Source: Diplolepis rosae (Eukaryota > Arthropoda > Insecta > Hymenoptera > Diplolepididae). From it: DNA of 64,000 nt. Positions 34,748 to 45,429 of this stretch are shown here, piece after piece. Position 1 is the first letter of the stretch. Each line of letters starts with the position of its first letter. The position numbers were made by a program, and so were the translations under genes. Under the pieces are notes generated by a model, which was not told the origin of the DNA, ran no database searches, and worked only from the letters and a program-made list of their open reading frames with translations. The stretch is taken from positions 1-64,000 of the forward strand of contig JAPYXD010000581.1 of assembly GCA_030998225.1 (NCBI GenBank), read 5' to 3'.

Positions 34748-35906
34748 TTACAAAATTTTCACGAATACATTCAGTATTTTTTTTGTCAGAAAATATAAAC
34801 AAAGGGAGGAAATTACTAAGAATAAGAAGTTCTTAGAATCACTCAAAGAATACGTCTGAATTTTGTCAAAACGTTTCGAGAAACTTTTTAATCTTGCAAA
34901 TAGCATTATTTTTGCAAGATCAAGAAATTGATCAAAACACCCCGAGAAAATTTGTATGTATTCTTTAATCAATTTTAATAACATTTTGATCCAGGTAATT
35001 TTCATCATAAGTCTATTTATTTCAAGGAAAAAATTCTCAAAGATCAAATTAGTATCCGATGTGAAATTCCGCGTATCGACATATTTATCGATGTAAAGTC
35101 GTGAACAAAAACACGAAAAAAATCCTCGATCTCCAGTGCAATTTATGAATGAGAGAAAAAGCGGGAGAGATATAAACATACAGACGGATAGGATCTTCAA
35201 GGTGGATAGTGTTAATAGTGTCTTCATTTCTGCGAAGCTTTTCTCTCATGCGGGCGTCCCGGGTGAAAATCGTTTACGACTGCAGCAGGCCTGCGGCTCG
35301 TTTAGAGACCTGCAACAGGCCTGTAGCAGACCTGTATTCAATCACACGCCTGTACGAGGCCTGCAGCACACCCGCAGATTAAATCAAAATATTACATTTA
35401 TATATAAATGTTCAATATGCGGGTGTGCTGCAGGCCTCTTGCAGGCGTGTGATCAGAAGCAGACCTGCTACAGGCTTGTTGCAGGTTTCTAAACGAGCTG
35501 CAGGCCTGCTGAAGTCGTAAACGATCTTCACCCGGGGTTGCCTCTCGATATCCAATTTTTCTCAACATCGCCTCAATTCGATCAATCGAATATGCTGCGG
35601 TACTTTCGAGGATATTGAAATTTTTTTTCTTGAAAGCAGAAGACTTATGGCGAAAATTACCAAGAAAAAAAGTTATTAAAATTGGTTAAAGAACACATAA
35701 AAATCTTTTCGGGGTGTTTTAAGCAATTTTTTGATTTTGCAAAAATAATGCTATTCGCAAAATTGAAAAATTGCTCAAAACGTTTTGAAAAAATTCAGAC
35801 GTATTTTTTGAGTGATTCTAAGAACTTCTTATTCTTAGTAATTTCCTCGGTTTGTTTATATTTTCTGAGCAAAAAAATCCTGAATGTATTCGTGAAAATT
35901 TTGTAA
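34748..35906. mobile_element. Fold-back element with arms of about 290 bp in the psi-N intron
   Basis: The left arm (34748 to about 35045, starting TTACAAAATTTTCACGAATA) is the imperfect reverse complement of the right arm (about 35615-35906). Translating the right arm or the reverse of the left gives the same frame (KNFLFLVISS...KKILNVFVKIL). This frame is a by-product of the arms, not evidence of a protein. The element is absent from the matching intron at 55081-55231. A 350-bp flank (34397-34747, starting AACCCTTTAAGGGCC) is also absent there and may be a further inserted piece. Confidence 0.75.
35258..35536. repeat. 279-bp near-perfect hairpin nested inside the fold-back element
   Basis: Ends CCCGGGTGAAAATCGTTTAC at 35258 and its complement at 35536. 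Each arm is about 120 bp, rich in GCAGGCCTGC/CTGCAGCAGG words, around a short AT-rich loop (35380-35420). It is much GC-richer than its surroundings. Confidence 0.85.
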
Positions 35907-36947
35907 ATTTAAAAATTGGAGCTCTAAATCATCTCTTTTTCTAGATGCATAAAGTTTAAATTGGTCTTTTACTGTCGAGAAGAACACCAAGTATTTCATT
36001 TAAAGGAACATAAACCATTTTGCAAAGCAGTGTTTCAAGAGCTAAAGAACTCTGAATTACCAAGCATGGGCATGAAGTTACGTCCTCTGGAGGAATCAAA
36101 ACGAGAAAATTACAAGGCTCTTCTACCGGAAATAATTCAAAGTCTTTTTATAAAAGAAAGTTACCCAGAAAACAAAGTGTCTGCGTGATGCGGGGCATGA
36201 CGCACGCACGCGCGAGGATTAATCCGCCCGGGTAAACTCAGGAGGTCACACAGTTGGGCGTGATATTGCCACGCATATGTGTCGATTCAAAAAAATAATT
36301 ATATTTATTTTAATATTAATTTTATCAGATAAAATGATGAGAAAATAAATAATTCGAATAATTTTTTTATTACGCAAAAAATTTTGAAGAGCAATACCAA
36401 CGTTAGACACACATTGAATGAATATCAATTAAACTATAACATTATATCAATGACCGGTATCTTTTGGATGAAATAAAATTTTCGAAATTAATTTATTCAC
36501 ATTTAATATGAAAAATGTAATTATGCATGTAATATTTTTCGTACTAAAATCATATTTTAATACGACTCCCTTATTTGATGGAACTTTCAACACGATCATC
36601 ATCAATTATGACTTAATTGTTAAATTTTTACATATTACAAAATTAGTTCTCATGAAAAAAGTCAGTAAGAATTGAAATGAGTATTAAAAAGTTTCAATCC
36701 TTATGAATTCCATTTCTTTTAAATCTATGAAGTATAGCAAGCGAGAATGAGCAGGATTCAATCCCTTTGAATGCCATTTCAAGAATCTCAAAACTTTTTA
36801 AACAAAAAATTTGTTAATTTAAAACTTTTTAAATAGTCTGTGGACCTCTACTTTTAGTACAACCTCAGAATGATAATAATTTTTGTGTATCTCTTACCGT
36901 TTTATAAATTTCTTATAATGACTGACTTAAACATTGTTTCGTATGTG

Positions 36948-37359
36948 ATAATGTTACAAAGAATTGAAAAAATTATATTTATCAATAGAAAATACTCATG
37001 AAACTATCACAATAAATTGATGAACATATAATAAGAATTTTCAGTAAAAATAATGTTGATGGATAATGATAGGAATGGAGAAAACATTTTAGACGCTGTC
37101 GCTCTTCAGCCTGTCTTTTTAACATTGCCCATATTCAAACTACTTTTAATTCAATTTAATCCATACCTTCTTACCGGAAATGTTAAAAAGTCAGGCTGAA
37201 GCGCGACTGCGTTTAAAATTTATTTTCTCCATTCCTATCATTATCTTTTAAAATTTTTTTTCCTGAAAATTTTTATTAAATGTTTGTTAATTTATTGTGA
37301 TAGTTCCATAGGTATTTTTTATTGGTAAATATAATTTTTTAAATTATTTGTAACATTAT
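36948..37359. mobile_element. Fold-back element with arms of about 180 bp
   Basis: Left arm (ATAATGTTACAAA... at 36948 to about 37125) is the imperfect reverse complement of the right arm (about 37180 to TTTGTAACATTAT at 37359). A third, direct copy of the inner piece (TGTTAAAGTCAGGCTGAAGCGC) follows at about 37374. Noncoding. Confidence 0.75.
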
Positions 37360-37769
37360 CCCATAAGAAAGAATGTTAAAGTCAGGCTGAAGCGCAACTG
37401 CGCCCTCAGTCGAGATTTTAAGGAACTACCATGTGGGGGTCACATATTTCCGGACATCTTTCAGGAAGTTGGATAGGGCTGCCGGCATCACTAACATAAC
37501 CTCATATTTTCAAGCATGCGGCTCGGCTTCGAATGATACAAAATTTAATTTCCAAATTGAACGAAAAATAAAAAGTTGCTTGTAACACATACAAAATACA
37601 GATTGAAAGGCACTTCATTATGAATATGGTCAGCATTTTTTCACCCATGATTGACATTTTCTCCCAAAAATCAGGGTGCTAGCTACACCGGGAAACCGGG
37701 AATTTTTTGAGACTAGGAGAATGCGGGAAGTGACAGTGAATTTATTTTTCAATCGGGAATTTCTTCAAT

Positions 37770-38130
37770 TTTTAGTGGATTTCAAAGGATTTAAAGAGAT
37801 TGCGTGGATTTGATGTAATTTTAACGGATTTAAAGATTCCAAAGGATTTCAAAATATCTTCAGGGGTTTTAATGGATTTCAAGAAATTCCAAAGTATTTA
37901 AAAGATTTAGACGGATTTGTAGATAGAGATTTTAAGGAATTTTGATATATTTGAAAAAACTTAACGGGATTTTAAAAAAATTGTAAGGATTTTAAAGGAC
38001 TTCAATGCATTTTAAAGGATTCTGAAATATTTTAAATAATTTAAAAGATTATAAAGGATTTAACAATTTTTCAGGGGTTTAAAAAAAATTGTAATAGATT
38101 TTAAGAAATGTCAATAGATTTTCAGGAATA
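37770..38130. repeat. Degenerate GGATTT(T/C)AAA short repeats
   Basis: Irregular reiterations of AAAGGATTTNAA/GATTTTAAGG fill about 360 bp with no fixed period. They follow a patch of GGGAA-rich words (CCGGGAAACCGGGAATTTTT) at 37690. Confidence 0.6.
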
Positions 38131-40422
38131 TTTAGAGTCCATTTCTTGTCTTACATTTCTACATATTCCAAAATTAGTTCTCATGAAAAAAGTCAGTAAG
38201 AATTGAAATGAGTATTAAAAAGTTTATAAATTTCTTATAATTTATGGCATCAAAAATTTTTTAATTTAAGAAAACCTTATTAGTGGATAAGTAAAATTAA
38301 TCACTTAAATTGAATGCAAAGATTAATCATTTATTGATGTTAGGAAAATTCTTATGAATAAATAAAACAGATTCGTAGGTGATTGATATATTCAAGAATT
38401 TTGGGTATGAAATCCGAAATTTCGGTCCGTGAAAATACTGCTAAATAAATTACGTGATCAACGATTCTTAAATTTAATATATCTCGACTTTCTGTGCGTC
38501 TCATTTGATCAGTTTCCGTGCCTACATCAGTGATCGCGTACTGCAACGCATGTGCGACGCACTGATATACCCCTCACGCCTTTAGACGAGTGCGCGCGAG
38601 ATTACTGCATTCTCGTTCGCACACGTGACACGCCTGGCGCGCGGGCGTCATATCGCGCACGATTGTTATCTAGGTAGAGACATAATTTTTAAACTCATTT
38701 ACCCATATAAATAACAATTTTCACTTACCTTATCATATTATTCCATTTTTTCCATTTAGTTATTGGAATTCTTGACAGCTGGCTTCGCATTTGCTTCAGC
38801 CGTAATACCAGTGCTACAACACTAACTATTTCAAAATTTACTACATTTTCGCCAACTGAATATTTTTAAAGTCCCTAGAAAAGACCCCAAATCGACCTGG
38901 AACGAAAATCAGATTTATTATCGGGAGTTCCTATGCTAGCTTTATCCCCATGCTGCAGACGTTGCTCCTTCCGACTACCATTTGTTTTGATCGATAGCAC
39001 ACGGCCTGGGTCATCAGCGTTTCCGCTTTTATAAAGAAGTCAAAAAATGGAACGATTCGTGGATCACCTCAAACGACGCATCGTTTGTTTAAGATGCTAT
39101 ACGACAATTGCCAGATAGATGGAAAAACGTAATGGCAGGAGACGGACAGTGCTTTGAATCAAAAATAGGTAATCACTTTTTAAGAATAAACCCGCAAATG
39201 GGAAAAAACGGTAGAAGCAAAGTTGTACCCCTAATAATAAAGACAATTTTACTCGAATTATCTTAATTTTACTAAATAGTAGGCAAAAAATAGTATTGGC
39301 CCCCTGCTCTTATTTGAAAGCACATATTTCAAGGGCCAACAATTATTCAGCACACATTGTTCACTATGAAGTGCCCTTTGGATTGCTGTGTCGAAAATAT
39401 ATGTAGCAGATCAGAGCTTGAGTATTTTTGAGTATTTTTTTCTACCCCTTATCGTTTACGGAGATTGTCTAGTATTTTTTCCTACGATTGCCCGAACTAT
39501 CCTCACAACATATCTTTTTTTTTCGTTGAAATCGGGTCAGTCGTTTTCCAGAAAAAGTGATGTTTCGATCTTTGTATTTTCGATAATAATTTCTAAAAGC
39601 GTAATTTTTTAGATCTGATACTGTGCGTTAATTACTGTAACGTTAGTTGACACTTACCATTTAAATATGAGCCGAATCTGCGCTGAGGCACTTTTCCCAT
39701 GCTTATTCGGCTAGAGCCTTCAACTAAGGTTTTGAAGGTTTACTAAACATTCAAATGGTGTTTATTTTAATAAAAATAATAATAAAAGTTTATTTAAAAT
39801 AATAATTGTAAAATAATTAACTAAATGTGCAAAATAAGGTACAAATAATAAAATAATGCGCTTATGTAAAGTACTAAGTAAGTACACTGTCTGTCTTCTA
39901 GCGCTTCCTCACCATACAATATATTGTTGGATAAATTGAATTTAGTGTTCATAAATAATGATCTTCTTTGTTTTTTATCAAAGTATTCCCTATTATTTTG
40001 AAAACATTTCTTTATGAAAGATTGATATAATTAAATTTATGTGCCTCCGGCGCGTAAACTCGTTTTTAAGCTACACTTGAGAGTAGCGCAATGGTGTGTA
40101 TTACGATACAGAGGAATGTAATGTAAAAATTGATTTTCGCATGTGCCTATAACCATACAGTGGAGCGTAATCTTCTTCTTATTCGTACAGCGTTGGCACC
40201 GTACTGACAAAGCCTTGTACATTTGAACTGCGCATGCTCTATTACAATACACTACTACTACACAAGATCGAGAAAATCAAAATGGCCGGAAATAGTCGTG
40301 AAATATCTAGTGCAATGGACGAGAATCATGATGAATACTTTATTAGATTCGAGTGTACGTATAAAAAATCGTATATGCACCGAAGTCACATGAAATTTAA
40401 TATGTGCCAATGCACACAATTT

Positions 40423-40616
40423 GGGTATTTACGCGACTCGCTTAAAATGCTCGCAGGACTGATCGCGTCTCGGCTTCGTCTCGGCTTTGCCTCAGCTACG
40501 TCTCGGCTACGCCTCGACTACGCATCGACTACGCCTTGACTATGCCTCACCTATGCCTTGACTACGCCTTGTCTTCAATCTCCTGCGAGCATTGCCGCTC
40601 GTCGCGTAATAACCCC
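40423..40616. repeat. 11-bp minisatellite enclosed by an inverted repeat
   Basis: About nine 11-bp units (TCTCGGCTACG, CCTCGACTACG, CCTTGACTATG) occupy about 40471-40573. They sit between imperfect inverted arms (GGGTATTTACGCGACTCG...AATGCTCGCAGGA and its complement ending at 40616). Confidence 0.8.
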
Positions 40617-41296
40617 CATTATGCGCCTAGGGACATAATATACTATTATTTGTTCGGCTAGTGACATTTTTTTAAGATATGTTACCGCATTCGACAAAGT
40701 AAAATATTTTTATTAATGATTTTCCGTCAAACTTATTACAATATTCGTGAAACTTTGATACATCAGTATATACAGGGTGAGGCACATAAAGTGTTACAGA
40801 GCGATAGCACTCAAACTATTGATCATATCCAAAAATGTTTCAGGCAAAAGTTTCAGTGTTCGAGAAGGCCGTCATACTGGAACACCCTATTTTTTTATTG
40901 GTGGAGGCGCTGAAGCTACGCCAAGGTCAATTCCACTTTTTAAAATGGAACCATGTATTTTTTTCGATGGCATTATTACCGATTTTAAGACGAATTCAGC
41001 GACCTACAACACAAGGTCATTCTAATCACGCAAAGTATGAAAGTGTCAGCAGAAAGTAAGCATTTTCTGTTGACATATCAGTTAGTCACGCATTACCTTC
41101 TAATGTGAGTACAGCGGAACGCGAAAATGAACGATTTTTAGGAATATTTTGATATGCGCAACACGAGCTATAAGTTTACAGCCTGTTTCAGCGTGTTTTT
41201 CTGGATGTGAATCAATGGTGTTTTAACATTAAAAACTATTACAGTTTCGTGTTCCCGTGTTCATGTGAAAGTTCCTGCTTTTGTCTGTATGTGGAC

Positions 41297-42309
41297 TATT
41301 GGGTTGTCCTAGAAGTAATTGCTGATTTTTCATAAAAATTAAACACATTTTTTTAAATACAAGAAATTAATTTCAATCAATATATATTTTTCATTATGTT
41401 CAATGACCTTTTGCCACCTTTCTGGTAACTTCGTGATTCCACGCTCATAGAACTTCTAGTCTTTATCGGCAAAAAACAAGCAAAGATTGAAATAAATAGT
41501 AATCTAATGGTGCACGGTCGAGGCTAAATGGCGGATGTAACATCACTTCCCAATCAAGCCTTAATAATTTTTGGCGAGTGGCTAAAGATGTGTGTGGTGT
41601 AGCGTTGCCATGGTGAAAAATTACACCTTTATGATTGACCAATTTTGGCCGTTTTTCTTTGACCGCTGCGTTCAATTTGTTCAGCTGACGACAGTATACA
41701 TCCGAACTAATCGTTTGGTTCCTTGGAAGCAGCTCAAAAAATAACACACCTTTCCAATTCATCTTTCGATGTTGTTTGTGGTGGTTCATCACGCTTGGAC
41801 CATGATCGTTTTCGAATGACATTATTATAAACAATCTATTTTTCATCACCAGTGATGATTCGATTTTAAAAAGAGATTGAATTCATTGCGTTTAAGATGC
41901 AAACCACAAGCTTTGATGCGTTTTGTCAAATGAATTTTTTTCAATTCATGTCGAATCCAAATATCAAATTTTTTAACGAGTCCTAGACGTTGTATACCAT
42001 ATGACAGTCGATTGTTGATTTCGGTATTTTTAACATTTCTTAAACCTCTTGCACTGTTACATGACGATCTTATTCGATTATGGCTTTAATTTGGTCATCA
42101 TCAACTTCATTTGGCCGACCTGAATGTTGCTCATCTTTGAGTGAAAAATTCCCAGAACGAAATTTATCAAACCAATTTCGACACTGTCTGTTTTTTAAGT
42201 ATTCCTCACAATAAAAATCACGTAACTTTTTAGCAGCCTGTGCCACGTTCTTTCTTTTACGGAAATAAGGAAGTAAAATATGACGAAAATGCTCGTTTTT
42301 ACACTCCAT
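41297..42309 (-). pseudogene. Mariner transposase pseudogene
   Basis: The minus strand starts MECKNEHFRHILLPYFRKRK at 42309, the paired helix-turn-helix N-terminus (LKNRQCRNWFDKFRSGNFSL, HSGRPNEVDDD). It continues through a broken second helix-turn-helix (41880-42065) and a TGDEK first catalytic aspartate followed by an in-frame stop. It reaches GVLFFELLPRNQTISSDVY and HHGNATPHTSLATRQKLL in the catalytic core; the second aspartate (HHDNA) is Gly. The third-Asp motif reads SLDRAPLDYYLF, after which the frame is truncated at about 41463. The plus-strand end at 41299 (TTGGGTTGTCCTAGAAGTAA), after a TA, matches a mariner inverted repeat; the other repeat is not intact. A different lineage from the fragments at 1735 and 43321. 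Confidence 0.88.
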
Positions 42310-43320
42310 CTTAAAGTTGATGCAAAACTATCAACTGTAAACGAAATTACGCGTAATTTGACAGCTAACAAATGCCAAAAGCAAAAATCATGACATTGAA
42401 TACTTTAATTTTCTCTACTCACTTTTTTCACTGAATTTAATTACGCAATATTTCATTTTTCGAATTATCAACATTTCCTAATATTTATTATTCATCCATT
42501 TATTTAAATTCTATAAACTTATTTTTCAGCAAGGGAAAAATTAATTTGAAATCAACTATCAAATTTAGGACATTTATATATAATCTATATGAGGGAACTT
42601 CCCACAAAAAATTGTTTATTGATATCAATTATTTGACATTCTAAAAGATCATGTCCTAAATTCAAAATTTGAAGATGATATTTTTTAAATACTTCTCAAT
42701 TTTTCACCACTCCTTGATTTTTTTAATTTAAGGATTTCCGCTATTCTACATATACACAATGAACGGGAACAGTCGACGTTAACCGAATATTCTCTATCGT
42801 TTTTCGTATTCCCGAAAATCACTTTCTATTTCAGGGATTCACAATTTTTCGTATTAAATTAGCAAATGTCGATATATATATATATATGATATCCTTGCAT
42901 GTTTAATGTGTTTCAAACGCTTTTTATTTTTGTTTGTTTCAATTGCAACACGAATATACACATAGCGTCTAGATACAATATTTGTAACACTAAGATTAAC
43001 CAAACACGTAGGATACACAAAAGATTCGTCCATATAACCATTCAATTTTGAATTATTGCTCATATGCATGACTTGCTATTATTCATAATTTGCTACCTAA
43101 TAATCTCATTTTCACAAAAACGTAGCTCATGCCACATCGGAGCCAGAACAAAATTTTTACACGGGTAAGTCAGGTCTCAATGGCTTCTCAGAATCTCAAG
43201 TCTGGCCCGAGTCAAACAAATATATCAGTTAATTGAATCAAATTTGTATTGACTTAATCAAATTTTATTTTACATCATTGAATATCTTGGCTTTTTAATC
43301 AAAATTGTTTGATTAGATAA
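42310..43320. other. AT-rich noncoding stretch
   Basis: No gene recognised between the two mariner relics. Confidence 0.5.
42870..42889. repeat. Short TA microsatellite
   Basis: Pure TA run (ATATATATATATATAT) in AT-rich noncoding DNA. Confidence 0.8.
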
Positions 43321-43735
43321 TACAGGGTTCTCCAATCAGAGGTTTCATTTTGAATAGCTCGCTATTTTGGCAGTTGTCATCATAAGAGGTGTCATTTTTT
43401 GACAGATGAGAACTAAAAACTATTCATAATTAATGAAAATGGAACGATACACCCTTCAACAACGCATTGAAGTTGTTAAAATTCATTACAAAAATGATGA
43501 AAATTTTGCTGAAACAGTTCGTAGAGTTAAATGAGGCTCATTTTCACCTTGGACGCTACGTTAAAAAAATTATTATTGAAAAATCTCTCTATCCGCAATG
43601 TGTAACTGTTTGGTGTAGTTTTTGGGCAGGAGGTGATCATTGGCTCTTACTTTTTTGGAAATAAAACTGGAGCGGCTGTTTCGGTGAATGGATTGCGCTA
43701 TCGAAACGTGATTGATGAATTTTCATGGCTCTTAA
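43321..43735 (+). pseudogene. Internally deleted mariner-like transposase fragment
   Basis: Begins with a possible inverted-repeat end after TA (CAGGGTTCTCCAATCAGAGG, 43323). ATG at 43437-43439 opens MERYTLQQRIEVVKIHYK...ETVRRVK. The sequence then jumps directly to EAHFHLGRYVKK and VTVWCSFWAGG, so most of the helix-turn-helix region is deleted. It stops before the second catalytic aspartate. Same family as 1735-2243. Confidence 0.8.
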
Positions 43736-44194
43736 CTTCCCGGCAGCTCGATAGAAAATTCCCAACTTTTTCCGGATAAATTTCAAAACTTCCCGGAACT
43801 TTCCCGTAAATTAAAATCATCTAAAACTTCTTAAATTTGTTTAAATATTTTAAACTCTGTTAAAAATATGTCTTATCCTAGGTTTTCATAGTTTTAAAAA
43901 AATATATATTTGTTAATTTCGAAAAATAATCAAAATTCTAAATCAAATAATTGTCCATCGACGTCAGTCTTTATGTTCTTTACATTGATGAACAAATATT
44001 ATTTTGAAAAATTGTGGATAAAGACCAGTAGGATCTAAATTACTCTTATGGTAAAGTACCACTAGCCCTACTAGAGACAATATTTTACTAATGAACGTAT
44101 AAACAATATATGCGTAATGATCACGTTTAGAAAATACTGTACAGAAACATAATATTGTTAGAATTTCCTTTTCTCGCAATTTTACTGGGAATTC

Positions 44195-44562
44195 TTATAT
44201 AAATCAGGATCACCTTCGGTAAGTATACGCTTTATTTCACTCTCTAAATCAAAATAAGTGCACTCAGACAAAAGATTTGATTAAATCAAAGAAAATTATT
44301 TGCTTGAAAGACTTTCTTTGATTTAAAGAAATGATTTGTTTAAATGAAATGAAAATTTTTTAATTCAAACATAATGTCTTTAAACGAAATAAATACTTGT
44401 TTGAATCAAATTAATTTTTCTTCAAAACAAAGAAATTAATTCAATGATATATGGTCAATGATATAAATTGTTTGATTGAAGGCAGAAATTTATTTGATTC
44501 GAACAAATATTTATTTGGTCCAAAGATATTTTGTTTGAATCAAAAAAATTTTGTTTCATTAA
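44195..44562. mobile_element. AATCAAA-rich MITE family, copy 1 (part)
   Basis: Rich in TTTGATT/AATCAAA words, with landmarks GATATATGGTCAA and TTGAAGGCAGAAATTTATTT shared with 51470-51795 and 61231-61591. This copy continues past the TTAA-flanked insertion into 45309-45430, matching 51796-51920. Confidence 0.7.
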
Positions 44563-45308
44563 GGACGTTCTCTTGCCCGTAGATGTGCTCATCCTACTCT
44601 ATCATAGGTAGTGGGATTACTGTTAAGCTTTCTAACCGAATGAGTTGAGCACCGTTTATGCGCAAAAGTAACAAAATGTGTCTTCTGCGTCGATTTGTGC
44701 GATTTGGCAACACCGCTTTCTTGTCTTTCTCATATCGAGTCGAAAGCATATGGTGTGACAGAGGTTATATTATAAGTTTATTGACAGTTTGTAAATACTA
44801 ATAAGATGTCCAATAAATTTCGCAACAAAAATGGGTTTTTTATTTCACAAAAATCAGTTGCTCGTAAAAACAAAGCTCTGGAAGCAATGTCAAATGTAAG
44901 CGTACGCGCGCGCTGTTGATGCGGTGTTGCCAAGTCACCATATTTGCTTCAGCAAACCGGCTAAGAATTTGTGCAACTGCGAGTTTCAACAACATATATC
45001 TTTAAAAGTAGTGCCGGTACACCTATTTTTTATGATGGCATACGATTCCTTATAATCTCTAGTATAATATACTAGTTTTCCAAAAAAATCTAAAGAAAAC
45101 TGTGCTTTTAATGTAAAGAAAGGTATCGCGAAACTGAACTACGCCTATCTAACGCGTGTTAAGAGATTCAACTTTAGAGCCTAATTTCTCGATTTTAAGT
45201 ACCGGTCTTGATGCTAATCTTTTTACCGCTTTGTAGATCATGGTAAAAAGTACTTATTTACGAAGTTTGAAAGAAATCTAAAGAAAAGTGATTTTCAAGA
45301 GAACGTCC
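44563..45308. mobile_element. 746-bp TTAA-flanked (piggyBac-type) non-autonomous element
   Basis: Perfect 13-bp inverted ends GGACGTTCTCTTG/CAAGAGAACGTCC are flanked by TTAA at 44559-44562 and 45309-45312. The related sequence at about 51790-51805 reads CATTAAGGTAG with one TTAA and no element, so this is a filled/empty pair. TTAA duplication is the signature of piggyBac-type transposition. It carries a possible first exon (44806-44895) and a second inverted pair (TTTGGCAACACCGC at about 44710 and GCGGTGTTGCCAAG at about 44921) around it. Confidence 0.88.
44806..44895 (+). CDS. Candidate first coding exon carried by the TTAA element
   Basis: ATG at 44806 opens exactly 30 codons (MSNKFRNKNGFFISQKSVAR...EAMSN), followed by a good splice donor (AAT|GTAAGC) in phase 0. 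The basic, polar composition looks coding. No downstream exon is present before the element's end. It could be a captured host exon or the start of the parental element's own gene. Not recognised. Confidence 0.4.
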
Positions 45309-45429
45309 TTAAGGTAGTTTTTATCCACGAAAAGTAAACCTCAGGCAAAAATAGATAATTTTGCTTTCAAGAATAACAATATTATTATTGAAGGGCTATT
45401 TTGGAAGAGAAAAGATTAATTTCCATGAA

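Larger units (their letters stand above)
30545..36180. repeat. Segmental duplication, copy 1 (paired with 52196-56337)
   Basis: From the last part of MYND exon 1 through its terminal exon, the 3' spacer and the second MYND gene (psi-N), this block aligns nearly continuously with 52196-56337. Differences are mainly insertions: 32062-33278 and the intron insert at 34397-35930 here; palindromic MITEs in the other copy. A third, shorter copy of the spacer follows the second intact gene at 60640-60975. Both long copies lose similarity at the same AAACAAAGT word (36170-36178 and 56330-56338). Confidence 0.85.
34288..36188 (+). pseudogene. Second MYND gene of the cassette (psi-N), copy A, truncated
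   Basis: An exon at about 34282-34355 encodes MQNFYPDICQVCLKHDKDVM and ends AAAAG|GTAAAT. After an intron enlarged by a fold-back element, exon 2 resumes at 35945 with CIKFKLVFYCREEHQVFHLK, EHKPFC, completing a MYND finger. The fourth zinc ligand (CxxC) is Phe instead of Cys, and the usual Trp is Phe. The frame then runs to ...ESYPENKVSA and stops at 36188. Compared with copy B, about 880 bp including the whole MSS51_C region is deleted. The deletion joins at a short ACCC microhomology near 36166. The true first exon is probably upstream and was not identified. Confidence 0.75.
36189..41296. other. Transposon-rich noncoding stretch
   Basis: No gene recognised. Holds a fold-back element (36948-37359), short degenerate repeats (37770-38130), a repeated 60-bp segment (about 36630-36690 and 38162-38222), a CpG-rich patch (38540-38660), and a minisatellite in an inverted repeat (40423-40616). 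An ATG at 40281 opens MAGNSREISSAMDENHDEYF followed by a possible donor at 40353, but nothing confirms it as an exon. Confidence 0.45.

Noticed and set aside
34748..35227. 159-codon minus-strand frame and its plus-strand twin at 35682-35906 with hydrophobic segments
   Set aside because: Both are readings of the two arms of one fold-back element; the shared peptide follows from the inverted repeat.
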